Positions 8,128 through 16,970 are shown, counted from the first letter of the stretch. The stretch: 64,000 nt of DNA from Chitinilyticum piscinae (GCF_015223195.1 NZ_JADFUA010000001.1:1-64000); one strand, 5' to 3'. The notes: generated by a model not told the origin, from the sequence alone. Translations and numbers: made by a program.

Positions 8128-9666
8128 ATGGCTCACCTCAGCAAACGCAACGGCATTTATTACTTCCGTTGCCGCATCCCCAGTACATTAATCAGCCACT
8201 TCAAAAAAACAGAGATTTGGAAATCACTCCGGACATCAGATCGTAAGACTGCAATCCTCAGATGTGCCAAAATCCAGATTAGCTTTCAATTGCAGATGCT
8301 AAAAATGGTCAAACCCATCCCTACCGTCGAAGAAATGCTTGAACAAGAGTTGCGCGATGCCAGTATTGCAGCCATTGAAAACGGCACCTATTGGGATAGC
8401 TGGACAGCCCCCGATCCACAACCAGAACTTGAGCTTAGTAAAGACCAAATTGAAGCCATTGAGACTGAAGGCGCTGCATTTACACGCCATTACGAGTGGC
8501 TAGGCGCTAGACGCGAAGGCATGGCTATGATGGCTGCCACGCACGAAGAAGAGCAAAGACGTGTTGCTGCTCAGCCCACTTCAAACCAGCTTGTAAGCGA
8601 TTTAATCAAAACGCTGAAAAGCGCAGAGATGAACATCAAGCAAGACGGCAAACTCAGCAAAATATACGAAATGTATATTGAAGAAAAAACGCTATCTGGT
8701 GTGGGTGTGGCGCAAATCACCTCGCTCAAAGAAGTCATTTATGGCATCTTGACGGGGTTCTTTGGAGCGGAAGCTGTCTGCTCTGATGTAACGGATGAAC
8801 GCGTCCATGAGCTTTTTACCTTAATCCAGCAATTGCCTCAAAAATTCACACTGACACCAGACTGGAAAACCAAAATCGACCGTGCAAGAGAGCTGGAAGG
8901 CACGCTTTCATTCACCACAGTAAAACGCAAATGGCTCACTGTGCTGGAAATTTTCAGCTCAAACTCCGCGCTGACATTTTTTAAACGCTCACCGTTTGAA
9001 GGTGTTCGTTTCAAAAAAAATGACAAGCGAAACAAACAGAAAAAAACATATAAACTCTTCAATGACACCGAACTTGTAGCCCTATTCGCGCAAAGTCACC
9101 TGAAATTCAATGCCAAACGACCAGCCCAATACTGGGTGCCATTGATTGGCTTGTATGCAGGGCTACGACTGAACGAAGCCTGCCAATTGCTTGTCGCAGA
9201 TATTAAGCAGCATGATGGCATTTGGTGCTTCCGGGTGCAAGAAAGCGCAGATGATAACGACCAAAGCATTAAAACAGAGTACAGCGAACGCAACACCCCG
9301 ATCCATTCGAAACTGATCCAGCTTGGCCTACTCGAATACGCCAATTCGCAAGCAAAAACCGGAAGACTATTCCCAGAGTTGACTTGGACTGCGAAAAACA
9401 AATGGGGCGGTTCAACTTCAACTTGGTTCGGTCGATATAAAACAGGGCACGGAATTAATGACCCAGAAAAGGTTTTTCACAGTTTACGCAAACACTTTAA
9501 CCAATCCATGAAAGACAATGGCGTAACCGAAGAAATTCGAGAAGCCGCCTCAGGGCATGCACCGACAGGGATCAACTCTGAGATTTATGCTAACAAAACA
9601 TTAACATCCATGCTTAAGGATGCGGTCGAAGCAGTGCGCTTTCCTTGCTTGGATGGCGTTATTTAG
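8128..9666 (+). CDS. int: Tyrosine-recombinase integrase
   Basis: Site-specific recombinase of about 512 residues expected to integrate the island at tRNA-Ser. The N-terminus (YYFRCRIPSTL) resembles the DUF6538-type domain of phage-like integrases. The catalytic set is complete: Arg in GLRLNEACQ (about 347), a beta-hairpin Lys in SIKTEY, HSLRKHF (His about 451, Arg about 454), the SGHAPTG histidine (about 476) and the nucleophile Tyr in EIYANK (about 487). Start 8128 was chosen because AAAGGA lies 8 bases upstream; the longer frame from 8056 merely translates the 12-bp repeats. It is convergent with the replication gene. Confidence 0.93.
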   Translation: MAHLSKRNGIYYFRCRIPSTLISHFKKTEIWKSLRTSDRKTAILRCAKIQISFQLQMLKMVKPIPTVEEMLEQELRDASIAAIENGTYWDSWTAPDPQPELELSKDQIEAIETEGAAFTRHYEWLGARREGMAMMAATHEEEQRRVAAQPTSNQLVSDLIKTLKSAEMNIKQDGKLSKIYEMYIEEKTLSGVGVAQITSLKEVIYGILTGFFGAEAVCSDVTDERVHELFTLIQQLPQKFTLTPDWKTKIDRARELEGTLSFTTVKRKWLTVLEIFSSNSALTFFKRSPFEGVRFKKNDKRNKQKKTYKLFNDTELVALFAQSHLKFNAKRPAQYWVPLIGLYAGLRLNEACQLLVADIKQHDGIWCFRVQESADDNDQSIKTEYSERNTPIHSKLIQLGLLEYANSQAKTGRLFPELTWTAKNKWGGSTSTWFGRYKTGHGINDPEKVFHSLRKHFNQSMKDNGVTEEIREAASGHAPTGINSEIYANKTLTSMLKDAVEAVRFPCLDGVI

Positions 9667-9690
9667 ATTTTTATTCAAAAACGGGCACCT

Positions 9691-9719
9691 GGCAGTTCGT
9701 AGAACTGCCATTGTTTTGT
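9691..9719 (+). terminator. Terminator between integrase and replication gene
   Basis: GGCAGTTC-GTA-GAACTGCC followed by ATTGTTTTGT, 25 bases after the integrase stop and 15 before the stop of the convergent replication gene. Confidence 0.7.
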
Positions 9720-9733
9720 ACAGCTCACAATGA

Positions 9734-12700
9734 CTACTCCAAAGCCTGTAAAAATGCGGTAGGCAAGCCACCCACAGCAGTAATCAGTAAACTTTTCTTG
9801 GCTCTTGTGATACGCACATACCATTCGTTAGTCGTTTCCAGACCATCGACTTCTGCACGCTTCCTTTTCCCGCATCGCAAAACAACATTCTCAGCCTCAG
9901 CTCCTTTTGCAGCATGAATAGTCATGACGCTTGCTTTGTTAGCAAGGCCTTTTTCCCATAATCGTTTTTTGATTTTAATTCGTTCGGAGTTCTGCCTTGT
10001 AAGCACAAGTGAATGACTCTGCTGATTTTGGACGAAAGTGATAATTTGTTGATGCTCCGATACCTCATCTTTACACTGCTTGCTAATTACTGAGCCGCCT
10101 CGCTTGATTGCAATGGATGAGGCATAGTCACTGGCTAGCTTGTTGGCTAAGCCAATAATTGCAGCACATGACCTCCTACTATGAGTCATTAATATACGGC
10201 CCGAAGTACCAAACAGGTCTCGCTGGCAGGAATTTAGAAAATGGATAAACTGCGTAGATTCTGCACCTCTCCAGCCATAGATGGATTGCCTCGCATCACC
10301 GACTGCGTAGATTGATGCACCCAATGCGTGAAGCAGCTGCCACTGATCCGCATCCAAATCCTGAGCTTCGTCAGCCAGAACATGAAATTCTTTGATTGCA
10401 ACTTTTGCTGCTAAAACGATCAGTTGATCGTAGCTATTACAAGCATGTGAAGCACCGTTCTGAGCAAGCACTTGACCTGCAAAATGATGCAGCGTCCCCA
10501 CCATAACTTTGGTGATTCCTAATTCAGCCAGTCTTGTTTTAAGTTCATTCGCAGTATGACTGGTGTAGGTGGTTACCAGAATTGAGGATGCAGAAATCCC
10601 CGCTTTGAGCATGATTTGGACTCTTCTGATGAGCACATAAGTCTTGCCTGAACCTGCTGCGGCCATGATGGCGTGGTTTTTACCAATTGGCGCATAAATG
10701 GCAATGTTCTGCGCCAAATCTGAATCAGTGGACGCACCAAGAATGGCGTGTTCAATCAGTTTTTGTGTGTGATCAGTTGTTAATACTGAGTCATTCCCCA
10801 CACTCGTATAATTTGGATTTTTTAAAACGGACACATTTTTGTTTTCGTCTTGATGATGTTCTTGGGCTGGTTCACCAGACCTTGCCAATACATTTAACTG
10901 CGTAAGATATGCCATGTAACTGTCACGATGGTTATGTGTAGTAATTTTGTAATCACCCAATTTAGTCTTGACCGTGGTTGCTATAGCTAGTTTCTGTTGA
11001 TTTTTTCGAACCAATAGGCGCTGCTTTCGCAGAATCAACAATTGTCTTTGCTTTGACAGTTCTTCCTGCAGTGGATAAATGTTTTTACCTGCACGCGCCC
11101 AGTCAATGACCTTTTTTTGTAAGCTTTTGATTTCCCTTTGTCGTTGCTTGACTTTGATTTGAGCCGGATTGTCACGCATTAGAACGGCAAGCCGTTGTAC
11201 GTCGTATACCATTAGTCCAGTGACCTTACCGCTTGATTTGTCGGGCTGAATTTCTTTCAGTACTTCAACTTTGTAAGTATCTGCGTTTTTCTGCATCCAC
11301 ACCCAGAGTTCGAAAAGCCTTGTATGAAACTGCACCTGATCGTTCGAGTTCGACCATGCCGAAGGCATCTTTTTACAATGCCTGATCAAATTGATCAGGA
11401 TTTCGGTTCGCTCGGTTTTGTCCGGTCTTTTTTCTAAGGCTTTCAGCACATGTTCTGGAGTGTGTAAGGCCACATCCCATACACCAAGCGAGCCATCAGG
11501 AATTCCCGATGCCTGCATCGCCTTCAGTCCATGAGCACTTCTATGTGCCATGACAGCTAAAACCGAATCTGTCAGCACACCAGATTTTGGAATTCCTTTT
11601 GAGATGTATTTGATCAGGTAACTGATTAATGACTGTTTACCTGATATGGGCGAAAGCTGGTCGGGCGGGATCATTTTGGAAGAAATTGCCTCCAGATCAA
11701 ACCTGACGCCGCCTCCGCCTTTGTTTAAATCAAATGCCTCTCCTTTCGATGGACTGCCATTATGAATGGCATAAACAGTGCCTTGCCTGTTGTTGATTTG
11801 ATATTTCAACTTGTCATCTGCACGTTCAATGACATTTGCTGTACGAGTACGGATCACCAACCCAATATTATGTTTAAAGCTGAAACCTTGGCCTGTGATT
11901 GTGCTCCTGTGGCCATATAGCCTTGGCAAATCCATCACCAATCGGTGCTTAATGGCATCAAACCATTCAGGTTTATACCAAATGACGATGTGGTAATGTG
12001 GTGTGCCATCCTCTTGTGGCTCCTCCACCTTGACGGCAAGCAGCTTGATCTTGCATTTCAATAGCACCGCTTTGACAGCGTTGAAATAGTCAGTGATCAG
12101 TTTTGCGCCACGCTTGATGGTGTGCTTGGAAGTCCATTGTGGTGTGTTTGTACGGTCTTTGGCTTCTTTGGGATTCGAGTGATATTCAGGAGGCAAAGTA
12201 ATGGTCAACATTCCGCCAGAAGTTAACCCTTGATGCTCTGCCAGCAGACGCATCGCTTGTAGCTGGCAGTACCATTCCGCAAATTTTATGTCGGGCTTCT
12301 GCGGTGTTATTGCACATTTCTCTGCTCGCCTTGAATCGAACAGAACTCGACTTTTCGCAAACTGGCGACAAGCATCGATTTGTGATTTTTTGTGCGAAAT
12401 CGCTGCCTTAGAGGCATAGGACTGACCCGAATCACCACCAATTTGCTTTCTCTTCTGCGCCGCAAGTTCAACCGCTTGCAGAACATTCGCCCTGTACAGC
12501 CTTCGCCAGTTTTTGGGATTTGTCGCCTTACCGAGCACCCATTTTAGCGTAGGCGGGACATAAATTTTCTGATCATAAAGGCTGGAAAACGATGGAAACT
12601 GACCAAAAATCTCGTCTTTTAAACGATGAATATGGTGCTCGGGGATCAGGAAATTTTTGTTTTCCAGCTCAAGATGGCTGAAATTCGCTTGGATGTACTC

Positions 12701-12808
12701 AAGGCATTGATTGGCTTTTTCTATCGCGGCAGCCTGAATGTCAGGCCTGCCCCAACTTATTCGCTCAGCGATGTTCTGCCTGATGTATTTGTATTGTGAT
12801 TTCGTCAT
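9734..12808 (-). CDS. Fused HUH replication endonuclease (phage gpA-like) and UvrD-type SF1 helicase
   Basis: About 1,024 residues in two parts. The N-terminal half resembles the P2 gpA/replication-endonuclease family: a metal-binding HUH motif H-Y-H in TPHYHIVIW (about residue 270) and paired catalytic tyrosines in YLIKYISKG (about 396 and 400, the Y-x3-Y pattern of gpA). A Gln/Lys/Arg-rich helical linker (about 560-690) leads to a compact helicase: Walker A AAAGSGKT (about 715), TTYTSHTANE (Ia), LADEAQD (Walker B, about 812), VGDARQSIYGWRGAES (III), TIHAAKGAEAENVVL (V), YVRITRAK (VI). At about 330 residues the helicase lacks room for the large 1B/2B insertions of UvrD/Rep. In P2, gpA nicks while host Rep helicase unwinds; here both roles seem joined. 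Start 12808 follows a G7 run serving as ribosome site; the frame is open to 12862. Confidence 0.88.
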   Translation of the reverse strand: MTKSQYKYIRQNIAERISWGRPDIQAAAIEKANQCLEYIQANFSHLELENKNFLIPEHHIHRLKDEIFGQFPSFSSLYDQKIYVPPTLKWVLGKATNPKNWRRLYRANVLQAVELAAQKRKQIGGDSGQSYASKAAISHKKSQIDACRQFAKSRVLFDSRRAEKCAITPQKPDIKFAEWYCQLQAMRLLAEHQGLTSGGMLTITLPPEYHSNPKEAKDRTNTPQWTSKHTIKRGAKLITDYFNAVKAVLLKCKIKLLAVKVEEPQEDGTPHYHIVIWYKPEWFDAIKHRLVMDLPRLYGHRSTITGQGFSFKHNIGLVIRTRTANVIERADDKLKYQINNRQGTVYAIHNGSPSKGEAFDLNKGGGGVRFDLEAISSKMIPPDQLSPISGKQSLISYLIKYISKGIPKSGVLTDSVLAVMAHRSAHGLKAMQASGIPDGSLGVWDVALHTPEHVLKALEKRPDKTERTEILINLIRHCKKMPSAWSNSNDQVQFHTRLFELWVWMQKNADTYKVEVLKEIQPDKSSGKVTGLMVYDVQRLAVLMRDNPAQIKVKQRQREIKSLQKKVIDWARAGKNIYPLQEELSKQRQLLILRKQRLLVRKNQQKLAIATTVKTKLGDYKITTHNHRDSYMAYLTQLNVLARSGEPAQEHHQDENKNVSVLKNPNYTSVGNDSVLTTDHTQKLIEHAILGASTDSDLAQNIAIYAPIGKNHAIMAAAGSGKTYVLIRRVQIMLKAGISASSILVTTYTSHTANELKTRLAELGITKVMVGTLHHFAGQVLAQNGASHACNSYDQLIVLAAKVAIKEFHVLADEAQDLDADQWQLLHALGASIYAVGDARQSIYGWRGAESTQFIHFLNSCQRDLFGTSGRILMTHSRRSCAAIIGLANKLASDYASSIAIKRGGSVISKQCKDEVSEHQQIITFVQNQQSHSLVLTRQNSERIKIKKRLWEKGLANKASVMTIHAAKGAEAENVVLRCGKRKRAEVDGLETTNEWYVRITRAKKSLLITAVGGLPTAFLQALE

Positions 12809-12915
12809 TCGCGCCCCCCCAATTGTGGTTATTAAATGGAGGTAGAACGCTGAAAACACCAAATAATCGCTACACTACATAGACGTGATTCCTCTTCACT
12901 CCCCCCCCTCTGATG

Positions 12916-12939
12916 TCCAACCACTTGCAGGTGGTTGGA
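12916..12939. repeat. Perfect 9-bp inverted repeat upstream of the replication gene
   Basis: TCCAACCAC-TTGCAG-GTGGTTGGA, a perfect hairpin about 110 bases upstream of the replication gene start and next to a C8 run (12901-12908). On the plus strand it is followed by TATTTCTTT, so a weak terminator is possible. A nick-site hairpin or operator is equally plausible. The flanking interval 12809-13028 has no convincing gene. Confidence 0.55.
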
Positions 12940-13028
12940 TATTTCTTTGTGCGTTCATTTGGTCTCTAGGATTTGATCGCAACAATTGAAAGTATATGCC
13001 CGAAGCACCGTGCTTGATGAACTCGCAA

Positions 13029-13059
13029 AAAATAAAAGCCCCGCCGAAATTGGCGGGGC
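13029..13059 (-). terminator. Strong rho-independent terminator
   Basis: GCCCCGCC-GAAATT-GGCGGGGC; on the minus strand it is followed by TTTTATTTTTT. It lies about 80 bases past the stop of the Replic_Relax-like gene and separates it from the replication gene, so the two are probably transcribed independently. Confidence 0.88.
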
Positions 13060-13138
13060 TATTACCGACACGAAGTCGAAATCAAGTGCAGTGTGCTCCA
13101 AAATATGAGCATCACATCGTATGGCCTACTAGGTATAG

Positions 13139-14095
13139 TCAGCAATTCGAATTTGGATCAAAGACTAGCGAAAAATTCTTGTCCAAATATGCGCTTGAAG
13201 CAATGACGGAAGCAGTCGGAGTTTTATGGTGCAAATAATCGCTTAATGCATAAGGGATAAACTTGATGAATTGCATGCTTGTTAAATAATCGTAAGTTTC
13301 ATCGTCTAACCTATTTTTCAATCTGCTTTCAAAATCCCCTGCGCCACGAGGTGATGTATTTACGTAAAACAACACGTTCCTGAGCTGTGCTGCACCGTGC
13401 AACAGCTGAATGCTTGCTAGCATTTGCGACGCCCGATTTCCTTGAATCGCCTGACTTTTATCTAATCGAATACCAGTCAGAAAAGTAGCTAAATGACGAA
13501 ATTGCTTCTGCCCTTTGGGGGTTTTCTCGTTTTCTATCCAAGTCACTGCTGCGGGTTCGTTCGGATCGGTAGATCGCGTCATAATCAGCCCATCGGCGAG
13601 TTTTCCTTTGCAAGTGTAACGGGCTTTATCGACGTAGAAGTCCAACTCGGAAATCAGTGATACTCTTGCCAGCAGTCGATTAACCTTACTGATGGCATCC
13701 ACTGAGTTTGCCGAGGTATTCACTGTCTTTTCTAGCCGACGGGCAGTGATTTGCAACCGCCTTGCCAGCATGATGTTGGCTGTGTACATCCTGTGAACCC
13801 GTCGCCCCATGCTAGTCTTGGCATAATCTGCATGGTGGCGCACTCCAGTTTCAAAATGTGCAGATACGAAACTTACTCCCTTTTTCGTAATGAAAATGAT
13901 GTCTGGCCTAAAACCAGTAATCTTCCTTTTTGCCAGCAATCCTTGCCGAAAAAGGTATGCCAAATCGCTTCTTGTCGTTTTGATATTGCCGCACTGAATG
14001 GCGCATGCTTCATCAAAACTCAGAAAGCCAAACTTCGCAAAACCTGCAAGCAGGTTGATCTTTCTATCGCTTGGGCGTAGCTGGATGTATTGCAT
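13139..14095 (-). CDS. Replic_Relax-like plasmid/element replication-relaxation protein
   Basis: About 318 residues. The N-terminal 75 residues look like a winged helix (AKFGFLSFDEACAIQ, then TTRSDLAYLFRQGLLAKRKI and FITKKGVSFV), the arrangement of the Replic_Relax family of plasmid and mobile-element proteins. The rest is alpha/beta with a D-F-Y-V-D strand and a T-W-I-E-N-E-K segment that could be nuclease-like acidic residues; this is weak evidence. An AGGAG (14103-14107) lies 7 bases before the Met at 14095, so the longer frame to 14140 is rejected. Family members are linked to replication or mobilisation; exact activity is unknown. Confidence 0.65.
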   Translation of the reverse strand: MQYIQLRPSDRKINLLAGFAKFGFLSFDEACAIQCGNIKTTRSDLAYLFRQGLLAKRKITGFRPDIIFITKKGVSFVSAHFETGVRHHADYAKTSMGRRVHRMYTANIMLARRLQITARRLEKTVNTSANSVDAISKVNRLLARVSLISELDFYVDKARYTCKGKLADGLIMTRSTDPNEPAAVTWIENEKTPKGQKQFRHLATFLTGIRLDKSQAIQGNRASQMLASIQLLHGAAQLRNVLFYVNTSPRGAGDFESRLKNRLDDETYDYLTSMQFIKFIPYALSDYLHHKTPTASVIASSAYLDKNFSLVFDPNSNC

Positions 14096-14258
14096 ATAAA
14101 ATCTCCTAGTGCCGTTGAAACTACGTATAGCTAACAACATCGGAGCTTTGTCACCTCATGAGAAAACCACATGAAATTATCAAAAAACGCTGGAAAAACA
14201 CAGCAAAATCAAAATCACGGATTCCCCGCTAAAATATGCAGCCCTGCCGAACTGATAT

Positions 14259-14444
14259 ATGGATACACCAATTACAAACATACTGCGCAAAACGTCGGAC
14301 AATCTCAATGTTCTCCGCTGGACGCGGCATCTCGAATTCGGCTGGGGCCTCTGCGACCAAGTTTTTTGTCAAGGGGGGGGCCATACCTCATCACATATGA
14401 TGATGGGCTTTGAGAAAATCCACTCAAAGCCCATCATCAATTAA
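14259..14444 (+). CDS. Doubtful 61-residue ORF in the replication-module intergenic region
   Basis: Within the 765-base gap 14096-14860 this short frame (N-terminus MDTPITNILRKTSDNLNVL) ends inside the hairpin at 14398-14439 and crosses a G8 tract (14373-14380). No ribosome site is visible. An overlapping 80-residue frame (14171-14413) is equally weak. A real small gene, perhaps length-variable at the G tract, is possible but unproven. The rest of the gap contains a C8 tract near 14508 and no supportable gene. Confidence 0.2.
   Translation: MDTPITNILRKTSDNLNVLRWTRHLEFGWGLCDQVFCQGGGHTSSHMMMGFEKIHSKPIIN
14398..14439. repeat. Perfect 17-bp stem-loop
   Basis: TGATGATGGGCTTTGAG (14398-14414) and CTCAAAGCCCATCATCA (14423-14439) are perfect inverted copies separated by 8 bases. 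There is no T tract on either side, so it is not a standard rho-independent terminator. It could be a terminator of unusual type, a single-strand origin or a folded recombination site. Confidence 0.7.
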
Positions 14445-14860
14445 CGCTCACATTCATTTTCCCTTTGGGGAAACTGTGTTCCGTAACATTGTCTCGGTCT
14501 GGCGGAGCCCCCCCCTGTCATGCTGACCGTAGCCAATGACCAGCCATTGGGATGGCTTTCCATCAGGAGTCGCAAAATTTCGCAAGCTCAATTATTGCTC
14601 AACCTGATGAATTCATTAGCTCCTCCTTGCACGTACTCGCCGTAGGCGTCGAGCATCGCCCTCCACGACGCTGCAAATAGCCATAAAGCGGACTATTTTT
14701 GCTGCGGAATTCGACCCTTTGGGCTTTAAAACAGCAACAGCACTTCGCTTCAAGTCAACATCTGCGCCAGTCGCTATGCTTTGTGGCACACATCTCGACA
14801 CTCAAAACTCAGCCAAGCCCAAAATCATCGAAGCAAGCCAACTGAATCTCACCAACTTTT

Positions 14861-15336
14861 CTAGAGACTCTTGAGCCGTTGGAAATACTGCTTTTCAAAC
14901 TCTACCGGCGATAGCCCATTTGCGGAACCGTGACGACACTTCGGGTTGTAGAACAGCTCGATGTAGTCGAAGATGTCCCGCCGGGCTTCTTCCCGGTCGT
15001 TATAGGTTTTTCGCTTGATGCGCTCCCGCTTCAACAACTGGAAGAAGCTCGCCGCAACCGCATTGTCGTGGCAATTCCTGCGCCGTCTCATGCTCGGCAC
15101 CAAACGATGCGCCTTCAAGAAGTTCTGCCAGTCATAACTGCTGAACTGGCTTCCCTGATCGGAATGCACGAGCACCTCCTGCGTGGGCTGGCGTCGCCAT
15201 ACCGCCATCCACAAGGCATTCAAGACCAGCTCCCTGTCGATGCGTGACTGCATCGACCAACCAATCACCTGCCGTGAGAACAGATCAAGCACCACCGCCA
15301 AGTACAGCCATCCCTCATGCGTGCGGATGTATCCAC
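14861..15336 (-). pseudogene. Truncated IS3-family transposase (OrfB C-terminus)
   Basis: The reading frame begins abruptly near 15336 with YIRTHEGWLYLAVVLD and runs to 14861, giving the last ~155 residues of an IS3 OrfB. The rve core retains both Asp (VLDLFSR and VHSDQGSQF), but the glutamate normally in the N-x-x-x-E-S-F-F block reads A-V-A-A-S-F-F, so the catalytic Glu is replaced by Ala (GCG). OrfA, the N-terminus of OrfB and the left inverted repeat are missing. This is a dead remnant. The gap to 15477 holds nothing else identifiable. Confidence 0.88.
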
Positions 15337-15476
15337 GTTGTTATTCCGATTACTCCAGCATCATATATTTGAACTTTTATGCCAACGGAGGTAAGCTCGA
15401 ACTCAGCAGAAACAAAAAAATATTATGGAATTTAACAGCTAAGTTTTCATAAATTCTAATATTCGGAGATGGCGCA

Positions 15477-16400
15477 GTGGGAAAGATCACAACTAAATAC
15501 AACCATATCTTGCGCACCACCGCTTTGCTTGCACTAGCATCTAGCGCAAACGCAGGCCTGCTGGATGATGTAACGAAAGAAACCAACAACAGCAAGGAAT
15601 ACTTCGCGATTTGGGACATTCCGAACGTTACCAACCCAGATGCACTGTACGACCAGTTGAAAGACTCAATCCGCGTACAGGCCACATCTGCCCATGCCAC
15701 TCGCCCAGTGCAAGCAGATGAACCGCCAGAGTTCCCGAACAAAATGGAATTCAAAGGCATCACCGTCATGGGCATCACCATCCCGATGCCCAGCTGCAAC
15801 GGCCATACTTTCCAGATCACCACGATGGACAACAGCATGGCGCAATACGGTGATAGCACGATGATGATGGCTTGTGTATTTCCTTATCGCACAGGCATGC
15901 GCATCAACTATTACGCACGGTTTTCTGAACAAGTAGGCACCAGCTCACTACTTTCAGGCGCACTACTGGGTAAAATGATTACAAAGGCAGTTGGTTTAGG
16001 CGATACCAGCAAGTTTGTTGGCTCAACCATGAATCAAATCGACTCTGATTTGAAAAATATGGGTTTGCAAGCCACTTTAGTGCAACTGCAACCAGCGATG
16101 GAAGGCAAAGTCGTCAGCGCAGACCCTCTAGCCGCCCAACAGCAAAAAAACAGACAATCCGCCAGCAACACCCAAGCAGCTCTTGCAGCTCGCAAAGAGC
16201 TTTTAGGTATTGGCCTGACTTATTCAAATCGGGACCAATTTGTTGACGCCATTAAACGCGGCGACGCCATTACCGTCGATTTATTCGTTAAAGCACGTGG
16301 CGTGGATTTGAAATCAGCAGATAACAGCGGAAAAACACCACTTCGCTATGCCACCGATGAAGAAGTAATTGGTATTTTAAAGGGTGCAGGAGCAAGCTAA
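15477..16400 (+). CDS. Exported protein with C-terminal ankyrin-like segment
   Basis: A 307-residue protein with a signal peptide (basic start, hydrophobic LLALASS core, SANA-G cleavage near residue 27). The body has no motif I can name. The last 60 residues (DAIKRGDAITVDLFVKARG, then SADNSGKTPLRYA and VIGILKGAGA) look like one or two ankyrin repeats. GTG is used as start, with GGAG 8 bases upstream. Predicted periplasmic; function unknown. First of four exported or membrane cargo genes on this strand. Confidence 0.7.
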   Translation: MGKITTKYNHILRTTALLALASSANAGLLDDVTKETNNSKEYFAIWDIPNVTNPDALYDQLKDSIRVQATSAHATRPVQADEPPEFPNKMEFKGITVMGITIPMPSCNGHTFQITTMDNSMAQYGDSTMMMACVFPYRTGMRINYYARFSEQVGTSSLLSGALLGKMITKAVGLGDTSKFVGSTMNQIDSDLKNMGLQATLVQLQPAMEGKVVSADPLAAQQQKNRQSASNTQAALAARKELLGIGLTYSNRDQFVDAIKRGDAITVDLFVKARGVDLKSADNSGKTPLRYATDEEVIGILKGAGAS

Positions 16401-16541
16401 GCGACCTTAAACCCTTTAATACATCGGACAAGGCCGAATGCAATTACACATAAAATCCGAGCAGCACTCAACAATGAGTTTTCGACTGCCGTGCCGCGGA
16501 AGCCAATAACATTGGCAATCAAATTTAAAGGACACTATGAA

Positions 16542-16970
16542 ATGAATTGGAAAAACCATTCAAAAATCATTATCACTATCTGCATTTTTTCTATTTCTTT
16601 TTGGTGTCCGATGGCTCTAGCACATACAGCTGTTGCCACCGTCAAAAACCATGCTACGGAAGCCTTTGGATATGCATATAACTACCCAACACAGAAACTA
16701 GCCGATGAAAATGCCGTTAAAGCATGTCGTAGTGATGCACTAAAAAATGGGGTAGGTCATTTAGCCAAACAATGCAAAGTTGATTTACGTGGCAAAGGCC
16801 CGGGTTATGGAGCAGTCACTTGTGGGGAGAATGGCTGTGGATACGTCACAGGTTTTGATGATTCACAAGCAGCTATTGATGCTGCATATGTGCTTTGCAA
16901 CACGTATTACACAAGCTGCAACACAAAAAATATTAAATACTGGGAGGACTTTGTCGGTTTTGGAAGATAA
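16542..16970 (+). CDS. Small secreted cysteine-rich protein, DUF4189-like
   Basis: About 142 residues with a signal peptide (hydrophobic IIITICIFSISF, MALA-H cleavage). The mature part has a repeated YAYNYPTQKLADENAVKAC / DDSQAAIDAAYVLC pattern and about six cysteines, resembling secreted DUF4189-type proteins in which aromatic and Ala-Cys repeats alternate. Start 16542 follows AAAGGA; the longer frame from 16491 would bury the signal peptide. The 210 bases after it hold a short Cys-bearing frame (about 17020-17110) that may be a decayed coding remnant. Confidence 0.6.
   Translation: MNWKNHSKIIITICIFSISFWCPMALAHTAVATVKNHATEAFGYAYNYPTQKLADENAVKACRSDALKNGVGHLAKQCKVDLRGKGPGYGAVTCGENGCGYVTGFDDSQAAIDAAYVLCNTYYTSCNTKNIKYWEDFVGFGR

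Noticed and set aside
9734-14095. Filamentous or tailed prophage
   Set aside because: No Zot, coat, capsid, terminase or tail genes; only integrase and replication functions are present.
14616-14801. 61-residue minus-strand frame downstream of the IS remnant
   Set aside because: No ribosome site or recognised motif; likely chance.
15377-15859. 160-residue minus-strand frame
   Set aside because: Shadow of the exported protein at 15477-16400, which has a signal peptide and ribosome site.
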